Positions 15,769-24,476 of a DNA stretch of 64,000 nt are shown one piece after another; within the stretch, counting starts at the first letter, position 1; each line of letters opens with the position of its first letter. The notes under the pieces were generated by a model. It searched no databases, was not told the origin of the DNA, and saw nothing but the letters and a program-made list of their open reading frames with translations. Location of the stretch: positions 124,001 through 188,000 of the forward strand of contig FCOD02000011.1 in the NCBI GenBank assembly GCA_001544655.2. Reading direction: 5' to 3'. This stretch comes from Caballeronia turbans. GTDB lineage: Bacteria > Pseudomonadota > Gammaproteobacteria > Burkholderiales > Burkholderiaceae. Made by a program: the position numbers and the translations under genes.

Positions 15769-15803
15769 GGCAAAGGCGCGGGCAAAAGCGCGGGCAAAAG
15801 CGC
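15769..15803. repeat. Three tandem copies of a 12-bp unit upstream of the chorismate mutase gene
   Basis: The unit GGCAAAAGCGCG (with one G/A change in the first copy and a terminal change in the last) repeats three times immediately before the start codon, in the region expected to hold the promoter or leader. Confidence 0.7.
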
Positions 15804-16012
15804 CAGAATAGCGCAGCGCCTTCGCATCGGAATGAGCGCAGCCTACTGACGGGAAAGGATTCGACGAGTCGCAACGCACGACGCGCCTGAATGCGGTCAT
15901 GAACGAGGGGCGCGAGGCGTCCTGGCTTCAGCCACGTCCGGACCGGATGGTCCGAGTGCGCCGCGCGCAGCGGGCGTCGTTCTCACGACGACGGCGTGAT
16001 CAGCCTGTTCGC

Positions 16013-16162
16013 CTATTTCGACTGCGCCGATTTGCGCTGTTCGTCGAAGAACGCGCGCACGTGTTCGGGCAATTCGGTCGCGAGAAACTCGACGCCAACC
16101 GGCTCCGGATCCGGACAATGCACCGTGTCGGGCGTCGGGATTTTGGTCGGTTTTGCGTCCAT
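16013..16162 (-). CDS. Small acidic protein (49 aa)
   Basis: The ATG at 16162 has a strong GAGGAGA ribosome site. The 49-residue product begins MDAKPTKIPTPDTVHCPDPE, then runs through a short amphipathic region (VEFLATELPEHVRAFFDEQ) to a Lys. It has one cysteine, no signal peptide and no membrane segment. Function is unknown. The good ribosome site and protein-like composition support a real gene. Its promoter probably lies in 16163-16300. Confidence 0.6.
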   Translation of the reverse strand: MDAKPTKIPTPDTVHCPDPEPVGVEFLATELPEHVRAFFDEQRKSAQSK

Positions 16163-16783
16163 GTTTTCTCTCCTCGGTGACTACGACATTTGCAACAACC
16201 TGGTCGATGCGGTTTTTGCGCCGCCGCATGCGACATGAAAACGGGTCTCTCTATAAATGCGTTATCGGATCGCAGCCGCTTCGGCTTGAGCCGGTTAAGC
16301 AGATTCATTGTTTGCGCATGACCGTTCGTTAGAACGGGTCAAAGCGGTAATTCTTTGCCTTCCTTCTGCCGAATCCGACGCAAAAGATACAGCTTTCCCT
16401 ATTGGTCATGACCGCCTCGCAGGCCACGTCCAGCATGGCTCGGCGTGGAGCAGCCAACCGTGTACTTAAACTCTAGCTTTTCCTCTATGGATATAACGAT
16501 ACCGGGAAACCAGCGTTGACGCTCGATGGTGCGGGGCGGAAAATGGCTTGTTGTTGTACGAAAGCGCACATATAGGGCAAATCAGGTGCTCAGAGCGGCA
16601 GCTTGTGAAATCGATGAAGCCGATTTCGGTTCCTGTCGCAATACTGTGTACGAACTCTGCGGCTGTTGCAAAAGCGGGAAAACACGTCGCTGAATCGCGG
16701 AGCAAATCGCAAACACGAAGCACAAAAGCAAAAACCCGCGATCACTTGCGTGACCGCGGGTTTCTGACATTGCTAAATCTTGA
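16163..16783. other. 620-base intergenic region with no supported gene
   Basis: It spans the upstream region of the 49-residue protein and the area beyond tRNA-Thr. Open frames of 60-110 codons exist but have no ribosome sites and unlikely composition. An imperfect inverted repeat TGACCGTTC-GTTA-GAACGGGTCA at 16319-16341 could bind a dimeric regulator. The tRNA-Thr terminator is at 16732-16763. Composition between 16300 and 16720 is more AT-rich than average. Confidence 0.55.
16732..16763 (-). terminator. Terminator of tRNA-Thr
   Basis: The stem AAACCCGCG-a-TCAC / GTGA-c-CGCGGGTTT has one mismatch and a 4-base loop. On the minus strand it is followed by TTGCTTTTG. It lies about 20 bases past the tRNA 3' end. 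Confidence 0.7.
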
Positions 16784-16859
16784 TGGTGCCGGAAAGAGGA
16801 ATCGAACCCCCGACCTTCGCATTACGAATGCGCTGCTCTACCGTCTGAGCTATTCCGGC
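16784..16859 (-). tRNA. tRNA-Thr(CGU)
   Basis: The 76-base minus-strand sequence begins GCCGGAATAGCTCAG and ends in an encoded CCA. The anticodon loop TTCGTAA gives anticodon CGT, reading ACG. The GGTTCGATTCC T-arm and the acceptor stem pair correctly. Confidence 0.96.
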
Positions 16860-16912
16860 ATCAGAGAAACAAGATTATAGCGACCACATTCTCGATTTGG
16901 CAATACCCTGAA

Positions 16913-17932
16913 TCAATTTTTGTTTTCGAGATGGTAGCGGGTCACGCGATCCACCTCGCTCTTCGAGCCGAGGAACACGGCCACGCGTTGATGCAGGCTC
17001 GTGGGAACGATATCGAGGATGCGTTCCTCGCCATTGGTCGCGGCGCCGCCGGCCTGCTCGACGATGAACGACATGGGGTTCGCTTCGTACATGAGGCGCA
17101 GCTTGCCGGGTTTCGACGGATCGCGCTTGTCGGCGGGATACATGAAGATGCCGCCCCGATTCAGGATACGGTGCACGTCCGCGACCATCGATGCAATCCA
17201 GCGCATGTTGAAGTCTTCTTTGCGCGCGCCGTCCTTGCCGGCATTCAGTTCGTCGACATAACGCTGCACCGGCTCGTACCAGTGCCGGCTGTTCGACGCG
17301 TTGATGGCGTATTCACGCGTCTCGACCGGGATCGTCATGTCGCGCTGGGTGAGCACCCACGAACCGAGTTCGCGATCGAGCGTGAAGCAGTTCACGCCGT
17401 GGCCGGTCGTCAGCACGAGCACCGTCTGCGGGCCGTACACCGCATAACCCGCCGCGACCTGCTGCGATCCCGGCTGCATGAACGCCTGCTCGGTCGGCTC
17501 GACGCCGTCCGGGCAACGCAGCACCGAGAAAATCGTGCCGATCGATACATTGACATCGATGTTCGACGAGCCATCGAGCGGATCGAACGTCAGCAGATAA
17601 TTGCCCTTCGGATAGCGATTCGGAATCGGGAAGATTTTTTCCATTTCTTCCGATGCCATCGCGGCAAGGTTGCCGCCCCATTCATTGGCTTCGAGCAGGA
17701 TTTCGTTCGAGAGCACGTCGAGATTCTTCTGCACTTCGCCCTGAACGTTCTCGCTGCCGGCCGAGCCGAGCGCCTCGCCCAGCGCGCCCTTGCTCACGTG
17801 ATAACTGATCTGCTTGCACGCGCGCGCGACGACTTCGATCAAGAGACGCAGGTCGGCCGGCAGGTTCTGGTGTTCACGCTGCTGTTCGATGAGGTATTTC
17901 GATAGCGTGGTGCGGCTGGAGATGGAGGACAT
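16913..17932 (-). CDS. fbp: Fructose-1,6-bisphosphatase class I (339 aa)
   Basis: The enzyme removes the 1-phosphate of fructose 1,6-bisphosphate in gluconeogenesis, using Mg2+. The metal and substrate motif [20 protein letters not shown] is present, as are ASEEME (an acidic metal ligand) and the C-terminal [12 protein letters not shown] segment. Length is normal for class I enzymes. It lies downstream of pepN on the same strand, but a strong 17-bp hairpin between them suggests separate transcription. Confidence 0.97.
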   Translation of the reverse strand: MSSISSRTTLSKYLIEQQREHQNLPADLRLLIEVVARACKQISYHVSKGALGEALGSAGSENVQGEVQKNLDVLSNEILLEANEWGGNLAAMASEEMEKIFPIPNRYPKGNYLLTFDPLDGSSNIDVNVSIGTIFSVLRCPDGVEPTEQAFMQPGSQQVAAGYAVYGPQTVLVLTTGHGVNCFTLDRELGSWVLTQRDMTIPVETREYAINASNSRHWYEPVQRYVDELNAGKDGARKEDFNMRWIASMVADVHRILNRGGIFMYPADKRDPSKPGKLRLMYEANPMSFIVEQAGGAATNGEERILDIVPTSLHQRVAVFLGSKSEVDRVTRYHLENKN

Positions 17933-18001
17933 GCTTGGGCTCCGTGAGCGTTAGACGAATATTCACGATTCTAACCGCTCGCCCCGGCCACTCCATGTGA
18001 C

Positions 18002-18038
18002 AGCGACGGCCGCGCGAAAACTTCGCGCGGCCGTCGCT
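18002..18038 (-). terminator. Strong hairpin between pepN and fbp
   Basis: Two perfectly complementary 17-base arms (18002-18018 and 18022-18038) enclose a 3-base loop. There is no T run, so it may be a rho-dependent stop, an RNA-stability element or a weak intrinsic terminator for pepN. Confidence 0.5.
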
Positions 18039-18068
18039 ACACAGCGAAAGGCTACGATGACACGGCGC

Positions 18069-20786
18069 TCAAGCCGCGAGCGCCTTCTCGACCACCTCGC
18101 GCACGTCGCGCGATTTCGCCTTCGACGCGACTTCGCTCAACGCCGCGTGCATCTTCTCGCGCAACTGCGGCGTAAAGCGTCGCCACAGTTCGAGTCCGCG
18201 TGCGAGACGAGCCGCGACCTGCGGATTGAGCGCGTCGAGCGCGATCACCTGCTCTGCCCAGAACGCGTAGCCGGAACCGTCGGCGGCGTGGAACTGCGCC
18301 GGGTTGCCGCTGCAGAAGCTGAAAATCAGCGAGCGTGCGCGATTCGGGTTCTTGATGTTGAACGCCTGATGCTGCATCAGCTTGCGCACGATCTCGATCA
18401 CCTTGCGATCCGGGCCGCCGCGCTGCGTCGCCTGAAGCGCGAACCACTTGTCGATGACGAGCGCCTCGTTCTCGAAACGTCGATAGAAGTCCGCAAGCGC
18501 CGCGTCCGCGACGCTCGGGTCCGCGCCCTTCGTCGCGCTGGCGAGCAGCAGCGCGGAGAGCGCCGCCGAGCGGTCCGTCATGTTGTTGGCGGCATCGTAT
18601 TGCGCCTGCGCGAGCTTGACGGCTTCGCGCGGATCGTCGAGCTGGCTCAGATAGGCGAGCGAGAGATTCTTCAGCCCGCGCTTGCCGGCATCCTCGGGCA
18701 GCGGGCGATATTCGCCCGGTGTGCGATTCGCTTCATACGTCGCGAGCCACTTGTCGCGCAATTGCGACGCGAGACGGCGGCTCATGAAGACGCGCGCCGC
18801 GTGCACGGCGGCCGGATCCGACACGGCCATCTGCTCGGCGAGATAGCTTTCCGACGGCAACATCAACGCGAGTTCGCGGAAGGCGGGCGTGAGCGTGGTG
18901 TCCTCGAGGACGCGGGCGAATGCCGCGATCACCTGATCGTCGATGGCAAGCTGCTCGCCCTTGGCCGCGCGCCCGGCAAGCGCGAGCAGCTCGCGCGTGG
19001 CGAGACGCTGGCCGGCTTCCCAGCGGTTGAACGGATCGCTGTCGTGCGCGAGCAGGAACGCGAGCTCGTCGTTCGTATAGTCGTATTCGACGATCACCGG
19101 CGCCGAGAAATTGCGCAGAAGCGACGGCAGCGGCTTCTCGTTCACGTCGACGAAAGTAAAGGTCTGCTCGCGCTCCGTGAATTCGAGCACGCGCGTCGTG
19201 CCGTTCGGCTCTTTCTCGCCTTCGAGACGCAGCGGCAAATCCGCGCCGTTCTGCCCGATCAGACCGACCGAGAACGGAATGAGCAGCGGACCTTTCTGCG
19301 TGGCGCGCGCCGCTTCGGATGCGTCGCCGTAACCTTGCGTGAGCGTCAGCGTGTAGCGCTTGTTCGCCGCGTCGTGGTTCGCGCGGACCGACACGCGGGG
19401 CGTGCCCGCCTGGCTGTACCAGCGCTCGAACTGCGCAAGATCGCGATGGTTCGCGTCGGCGAGCGCCTGACGGAAGTCGTCGCAGGTCACGGCCTGGCCG
19501 TCGAACCGCTGGAAATAAAGATCCATGCCGCGCCGGAAACCGTCGCGGCCGAAGAGCGTCTGGTACATCCGCACGACTTCCGAGCCTTTCTCGTAGACGG
19601 TCATCGTGTAGAAGTTGTTGATTTCGACGTAGCTTTCCGGGCGCACCGGATGCGCCATCGGGCCGGCGTCCTCGGCGAACTGCATCTGACGCAGCACGCG
19701 CACGTCCTCGATCCGCTTGGTCGCACGCGCCGCGGCGCTCGCCGCGCCTTCGGCATCGCCTGCGGCCATGTCGGCCGAGAATTCCTGATCGCGGAACACC
19801 GTGAGGCCTTCCTTCAGGCTGAGCTGGAACCAGTCGCGACAGGTCACGCGATTGCCCGTCCAGTTATGGAAGTACTCGTGACCGACCACCGCCTCGATAT
19901 TCGAGAAGTCCGTGTCCGTCGCGGTTTCGGGATTCGCGAGCACATACTTCGTATTGAAGATGTTGAGACCCTTGTTCTCCATCGCGCCCATGTTGAAGTC
20001 GCTCACCGCGACGATCATGAAGCGGTCCAGATCCAGCTCCAGCCCGAAGCGCTTTTCGTCCCAGCGGATCGAGTTGATGAGCGAGTCCATCGCGTGGCGG
20101 GTTTTGTCGAGGTCTTGCGGCTCGACCCAGACCTGCAGCAGCTTTTCCTTTCCCGATCCGGACCGGATGCGCTCCTCGATGCACACGAGCTTGCCCGCGA
20201 CGAGCGCGAACAGGTAGCTCGGCTTCTTGAACGGGTCTTCCCATTTGGCAAAGTGGCGGCCATCGGGCAGATCGCCTTCCTCGATCAGATTGCCGTTCGA
20301 CAGCAGCACCGGATAAGCAGTCTTGTCGGCGCGCAGCGTGACGACGTAGGTGGCCATCACGTCGGGGCGATCGAGGAAGTAGGTGATGCGGCGAAAGCCT
20401 TCTGCTTCGCACTGCGTGAAGAAGTTGCCGCTGGAAACATAAAGCCCGGAGAGCGTCGTGTTCTCCGCCGGATTGCAAATGCTCTCGATGCTGAGCTCGA
20501 ACGCATCCGCTGGAATATTGCCGATGGACAGTCCGTTTTCGTGGACACGGACATCCGCGTTCGCGACGCCGTCGATCGCCGCGCTCACGAATTCGAGCTG
20601 TTCGCCCATCAATTCGAGCCGCGACGCGTCGCCATGGGCGTCGGGGTTGCGGCGCAGTTTCATCGTATTCTTGACGACCGTGCGTGCCGGCACGAGATCG
20701 AACTCGAGCGCGACGGAGTCGATCAGGAAGGCGGGCGGCGTGTAGTCCTGGCGGCGAATCACAGCGGATGCGGTCGTGGTAGACAT
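18069..20786 (-). CDS. pepN: Aminopeptidase N, M1 family (905 aa)
   Basis: PepN is a cytoplasmic zinc aminopeptidase that removes N-terminal residues from peptides late in protein turnover. The exopeptidase motif GAMEN is at residues 267-271, the zinc site HEYFH at 303-307 and the third ligand Glu326 follows at the usual spacing. Domain order and length match E. coli PepN. No signal peptide is present. A new transcript probably starts in 20787-21007, divergent from the lipoprotein gene. Confidence 0.97.
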   Translation of the reverse strand: MSTTTASAVIRRQDYTPPAFLIDSVALEFDLVPARTVVKNTMKLRRNPDAHGDASRLELMGEQLEFVSAAIDGVANADVRVHENGLSIGNIPADAFELSIESICNPAENTTLSGLYVSSGNFFTQCEAEGFRRITYFLDRPDVMATYVVTLRADKTAYPVLLSNGNLIEEGDLPDGRHFAKWEDPFKKPSYLFALVAGKLVCIEERIRSGSGKEKLLQVWVEPQDLDKTRHAMDSLINSIRWDEKRFGLELDLDRFMIVAVSDFNMGAMENKGLNIFNTKYVLANPETATDTDFSNIEAVVGHEYFHNWTGNRVTCRDWFQLSLKEGLTVFRDQEFSADMAAGDAEGAASAAARATKRIEDVRVLRQMQFAEDAGPMAHPVRPESYVEINNFYTMTVYEKGSEVVRMYQTLFGRDGFRRGMDLYFQRFDGQAVTCDDFRQALADANHRDLAQFERWYSQAGTPRVSVRANHDAANKRYTLTLTQGYGDASEAARATQKGPLLIPFSVGLIGQNGADLPLRLEGEKEPNGTTRVLEFTEREQTFTFVDVNEKPLPSLLRNFSAPVIVEYDYTNDELAFLLAHDSDPFNRWEAGQRLATRELLALAGRAAKGEQLAIDDQVIAAFARVLEDTTLTPAFRELALMLPSESYLAEQMAVSDPAAVHAARVFMSRRLASQLRDKWLATYEANRTPGEYRPLPEDAGKRGLKNLSLAYLSQLDDPREAVKLAQAQYDAANNMTDRSAALSALLLASATKGADPSVADAALADFYRRFENEALVIDKWFALQATQRGGPDRKVIEIVRKLMQHQAFNIKNPNRARSLIFSFCSGNPAQFHAADGSGYAFWAEQVIALDALNPQVAARLARGLELWRRFTPQLREKMHAALSEVASKAKSRDVREVVEKALAA

Positions 20787-21007
20787 GGCAAGATCTTCAT
20801 GTTTGGATTGAACGGCGGGGGCGTCGGGCGTGTGTGCTTTCGAGCACCAACGCGTGCGCGCCTGGTCGAATCATTGTACAAGCCGTCCGGAGATCGCGAA
20901 TCGGGCGGCGCAGCGCGTCGTGGACCCCACAAAACAGGACGCCGCCGTGCAAGCCGCGGCGGTGCTATCTATAACTGGGAAGGGTGCCGAACGAAGTGAG
21001 GATGACC

Positions 21008-21724
21008 ATGAATGTTCCGATCAGGACGCTCGCCAGATGGGCGGCGCTGATATTGATGGCGATGTGGCTCACGGGCTGCACGACCTACGTCCAGACGCAG
21101 GTCACCGCATTCTCCGACTGGAGCGGCAGCGACTCGGCGCGCACGTATGCGTTCGCGCGCAAGGGCGAGCAGCAAAACAGCATCGAGCAGACGACCTACG
21201 AGACGCTCGTCGCGAGCGAGCTCTCGAAATACAACTTCCGGCAAGTGCCGGAGGCGAGCGCGAACTATCAGGTCGCGCTCGCCTATTCGGTTCGCGGCGA
21301 CATGATGACCGTGCGCCAGCCGGTCTACTACGATCCGTGGCCGATGTACGGCCCCTGGGGCGGTCCGTTCGGGGGCGGACCGTGGGGTCCGTGGGGGCCG
21401 TACGGACCATGGGGCCCGGCGGGTTACGTCGACCAGAGCTATCCGATCTACATCCACGCGCTGCAAATCCGCATGAACGATCGCAAGACCGGTCGCGAGA
21501 CCTACAAGGTGACGGCGGTCAACTCGACCGGCGACCCTTCGCTCTATCAGGCGATGCCCTACCTCGTGCGCAGCGCGCTCGCGAATTTCCCGCTCGGCAA
21601 CGGCACGGTTCGCACGGTGACGCTGCCGGTCGACCAGCATGGCGGCATCTCCAACGAAACGGCGGCAGCCGGCTCGAACGAACGCAGCGCGGCGCCCGCG
21701 CCCGCAACCAAGGCCGTCGATTGA
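21008..21724 (+). CDS. DUF4136 lipoprotein with a Gly-Pro-Trp-rich segment (238 aa)
   Basis: The signal sequence ends in LTGC, with the lipidated Cys at residue 24, so the protein is membrane-anchored, probably in the outer membrane. A DUF4136 domain follows, interrupted by a low-complexity segment of repeated GPWG units (about residues 113-140). The C terminus is Ala/Pro-rich. GAGG six bases before ATG 21008 favours that start over ATGs at 20984 and 21002. Function is unknown. It precedes the phosphonate operon by about 200 bases, but nothing ties it to that pathway. Confidence 0.8.
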   Translation: MNVPIRTLARWAALILMAMWLTGCTTYVQTQVTAFSDWSGSDSARTYAFARKGEQQNSIEQTTYETLVASELSKYNFRQVPEASANYQVALAYSVRGDMMTVRQPVYYDPWPMYGPWGGPFGGGPWGPWGPYGPWGPAGYVDQSYPIYIHALQIRMNDRKTGRETYKVTAVNSTGDPSLYQAMPYLVRSALANFPLGNGTVRTVTLPVDQHGGISNETAAAGSNERSAAPAPATKAVD

Positions 21725-21932
21725 TCGAGAGGCGAATGCGACGGCCACGCGCCGTCGCAACGTCGAAGATCGCATCGGAAAATATTGCCGCGACGTGTGG
21801 CGACTAGGTGCTGCTCACGATGTCAGCGAAAGTTTCAGAATCGCCCGTCAGCCTTGACCAAACAGGGAATCATCGCCTCGATGCTGGGCCGCAATATATG
21901 CAGCTTCGGCGAATTAGCGATATATTTCCGGG

Positions 21933-22631
21933 ATGACAAAATCGTGTCCGCCCGATCCTAAAACCGTTCCCGAGCCCACCACATGGGACGCGCGGCTCGC
22001 ACGCCGCCTCGTCACGCCGCTCGTCGGCACGCCGGTAACGCCCAATCACCTGACCACGCTGCGCCTCGTTATCGGTCTGGCCGGGGCGTACTATTTGTCG
22101 CTCGGCCAGTTCTGGATGTGCACGCTAGGCGCGCTCCTGATCGCACTGTCGAATCTCGTCGATCACACCGACGGCGAACTCGCGCGCATCAGCGGACAGT
22201 CCAGCAAGATCGGCCACTTCTATGACCTCGCGTGCGACGCGCTCGTGACCGTGTTGCTGTTTCTCGGCATCGGGTTTTATGTCGCCGTGCACCATCCGTC
22301 GATGATCGTGCCCGCGCAATGGCTCGGCGGCATTGCGGGCGTGGCGGTCGCGCTGATCTTTTTTCTGCGCATGCGTGTCGAGTCGATGGTCGGCAAGTCC
22401 GGCACGAAGCAGGCGTCGATGGGCGGATTCGAAACGGAAGACGTGTTGTATCTGCTGCCGGTCGTGACCATCCTGAATGGCATGACGCCGTTTCTGGTCG
22501 CGTCGGCGATCGGCGCGCCGCTCTTCGCCATTTATGTGGCGGTGGACTATCAGCGCGTGACCGCGCAGTTGAAACGCCGTGCGCAGGCCACCCACGCAAA
22601 AGACGACAAAGATTTTCAGGCGGTGAGATGA
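21933..22631 (+). CDS. CDP-alcohol phosphatidyltransferase family membrane protein (232 aa)
   Basis: These integral membrane enzymes exchange CMP of a CDP-linked substrate for an alcohol. The complete signature D-x2-D-G-x2-A-R-x8-G-x3-D-x3-D is present (Asp77, Asp80, Gly81, Ala84, Arg85, Gly94, Asp98, Asp102), with about six hydrophobic segments. Family knowledge predicts catalysis at the inner membrane. Being first in a phosphonate operon, it most likely transfers aminoethylphosphonate from CMP-aminoethylphosphonate to diacylglycerol, by analogy with ethanolamine phosphotransferases; this is inference. The ribosome site is weak. Its stop overlaps the next start as ATGA. Confidence 0.85.
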   Translation: MTKSCPPDPKTVPEPTTWDARLARRLVTPLVGTPVTPNHLTTLRLVIGLAGAYYLSLGQFWMCTLGALLIALSNLVDHTDGELARISGQSSKIGHFYDLACDALVTVLLFLGIGFYVAVHHPSMIVPAQWLGGIAGVAVALIFFLRMRVESMVGKSGTKQASMGGFETEDVLYLLPVVTILNGMTPFLVASAIGAPLFAIYVAVDYQRVTAQLKRRAQATHAKDDKDFQAVR

Positions 22632-23440
22632 GCGATACGGCAACTCCGGACAGCACGCTGACGCAACCGGCGCATGGGGCTGCGGCGACCCGCCCGTCGA
22701 AGCGCGACATCGATTCGACCATGAACGCGCGGCTCGCCGCGCTGCAAACGCCGAAGCTGCGCGACGAATACGGCCAGCAAGGCTCGTTTCTCTACATCGA
22801 AGATTTTTTGCCGCGCGACTACACGGAGCGGCTGATTGCCGCCGTGCATGACGTGATGCCGTCCGTGAACCGCAACTATCTGCCGGGTCACAAGGCGGGC
22901 GGAAGCGTGAGCCGCCATACGCTCGACAAGCTCGCGCCGTTCATCGCGGATTTGTATCGTTCGGAAGCGCTCATCAAGTGGCTGGAGACGATCACCGGCG
23001 ACAAGCTGCAACTTTCGCCGGAAGACGATCCGCACGCCTACGCGCTGTACTTCTACACACGTCCGGGCGACCACATCGGCTGGCATTACGACACGTCGTA
23101 TTACGACGGCCGGCGCTACACGCTCCTGCTCGGCGTGATCGACGATTCGTCCTGCAAGCTCGACTACGAACTGCACACGAAGACGCCCGGGGTTCCGGAT
23201 CAGCCGGGCTCGGTGCAGTATCCGCCCGGCGCGTTCGTGTTCTTCGATGGCGACAAGCTGCGCCATCGCGTCACGCCGCTCGGCGAGAACGAGATGCGCG
23301 TGTCGCTCACGTTCGAGTACGTGACGAATCCGACCATGCGCCCGTTCCAGCGCTTCATCTCGAACATGAAGGACTCGATCGCGTATTTCGGGTTCAGGCA
23401 GGTCTTTCGCCGCAAGGGCGGCACGAACGGACAGGCATGA
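22628..23440 (+). CDS. 2-oxoglutarate/Fe(II)-dependent oxygenase (270 aa)
   Basis: The double-stranded beta-helix core has the iron triad His153-x-Asp155 and His213, and Arg224 is placed to hold the 2-oxoglutarate carboxylate. An aspartate in the triad predicts hydroxylation or another oxygenation rather than halogenation, since related halogenases replace it with Gly or Ala. An N-terminal extension of 30 residues is low complexity. The start ATG overlaps the transferase stop and the stop overlaps the next gene, both as ATGA. A role in hydroxylating the aminoethylphosphonate head group or the lipid is inferred from context. Confidence 0.85.
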   Translation: MSDTATPDSTLTQPAHGAAATRPSKRDIDSTMNARLAALQTPKLRDEYGQQGSFLYIEDFLPRDYTERLIAAVHDVMPSVNRNYLPGHKAGGSVSRHTLDKLAPFIADLYRSEALIKWLETITGDKLQLSPEDDPHAYALYFYTRPGDHIGWHYDTSYYDGRRYTLLLGVIDDSSCKLDYELHTKTPGVPDQPGSVQYPPGAFVFFDGDKLRHRVTPLGENEMRVSLTFEYVTNPTMRPFQRFISNMKDSIAYFGFRQVFRRKGGTNGQA

Positions 23441-24453
23441 GCCGCGCCGGCACATTCCTGCTGTCGGTCGGCGTGGTGCTGTTCATCGCGCTGCTCGGCT
23501 GGCAAGGCTTCGGCTCCGTTGCATCGACGCTTGCCGCGGCGGGCTGGGGGCTGGTCGCGGTCGCGGCCTTTCACTTCGTGCCGCTCGTCATCGATGCCGT
23601 CGCGATCAGCGTGCTCTTCGCCGACCGTCAGCGCGACGTGTCACTGCTCGACGCCTTGCTCGCGCGCTGGGCCGGCGAATCGGTAAACAGCCTGATGCCC
23701 GCAGGCCAGATCGGCGGGCCGATGCTGATGGTCCGCTATCTCGCGCAGCGCGGCATGCGCGCGCGAGACGCGGCCGCGGTCATCACCGTCAGCACGACGA
23801 TGCAGACCGTCGCGCAACTGATCTTCGCGCTGATCGGCGTCGTCCTGCTGACGGGTTATGCGGCGGGCGGCTCGTCGTCGACCGTGACGATCGCGGTGGT
23901 GTCGGTGATCGGCGTGATCGGCCTCATGATCTTCGGTTTCTATCTCGCGCAGCGGCGCGGTCTCTTCGGCCGCGCGATGCGCTTCGCGTCGGGCATCGCC
24001 GCGAAATTCTCGGCCAAACGCGACTGGTCGTCGCTCGTGACGCGCGCCGAAGCCGTCGATGCCGCCGTGCACGAGATGTATCGCGAGCGCGGCAAGGTGG
24101 CGTCGAGCTTCGGGTTGAGTTTCATCGGCTGGATCGTCGGCACGGGCGAAGTGTGGCTCGCGCTGCATCTGCTCGGCCATCCGGTCGGCTGGACGGAAGC
24201 CCTGCTGCTGGAAAGTCTCGGCCAGGCGATCCGCGGCGCGGCCTTCGCGATTCCCGGCTCGCTCGGCGTGCAGGAAGGCGGCTATCTGCTGCTCGCGCGT
24301 CTGGTCGGCCTGCCGCCCGAGGCGGCGCTCGCGCTGTCGCTCGCCAAGCGCGCGCGCGAACTGCTGCTCGGCGTGCCGGGCATCGTCTATCTGCATTTCG
24401 TTGAAAAAGGCTGGCAGCGCCGCCGTCTCGCGCGCGTGCCGGATATCGACTGA
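23437..24453 (+). CDS. Flippase-like membrane protein (LPG synthase TM / UPF0104 family, 338 aa)
   Basis: This is a polytopic inner-membrane protein with about eight hydrophobic segments. It shows hallmarks of the lysylphosphatidylglycerol synthase transmembrane family: SVNSLMPAGQIGGP (residues ~80-95) and a C-terminal PGSLGVQEGGYLLLARLVGLP. It lacks the soluble aminoacyl transferase domain, as do HpnL-type proteins thought to move or present lipids. Starting at ATG 23437, it overlaps the oxygenase stop. In this operon it may translocate the phosphonolipid; that is inference from position and family. Confidence 0.8.
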   Translation: MSRAGTFLLSVGVVLFIALLGWQGFGSVASTLAAAGWGLVAVAAFHFVPLVIDAVAISVLFADRQRDVSLLDALLARWAGESVNSLMPAGQIGGPMLMVRYLAQRGMRARDAAAVITVSTTMQTVAQLIFALIGVVLLTGYAAGGSSSTVTIAVVSVIGVIGLMIFGFYLAQRRGLFGRAMRFASGIAAKFSAKRDWSSLVTRAEAVDAAVHEMYRERGKVASSFGLSFIGWIVGTGEVWLALHLLGHPVGWTEALLLESLGQAIRGAAFAIPGSLGVQEGGYLLLARLVGLPPEAALALSLAKRARELLLGVPGIVYLHFVEKGWQRRRLARVPDID

Positions 24454-24476
24454 CCCACCCACGAAGGGAACCAAGC

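Noticed and set aside
16466-16723. An 85-codon minus-strand frame near tRNA-Thr
   Set aside because: Several equally weak frames overlap on both strands and none has a ribosome site.
17997-20999. A 1000-codon plus-strand open frame opposite pepN
   Set aside because: It is the antisense shadow of pepN: Arg/Ala/His-rich, no domain, and no ribosome site. High GC creates many such long frames.
21352-21425. Glycine/tryptophan-rich repeats in the DUF4136 lipoprotein as a mobile or CRISPR repeat
   Set aside because: The DNA repeats stay in frame and encode a low-complexity GPWG segment, so this is protein low complexity.
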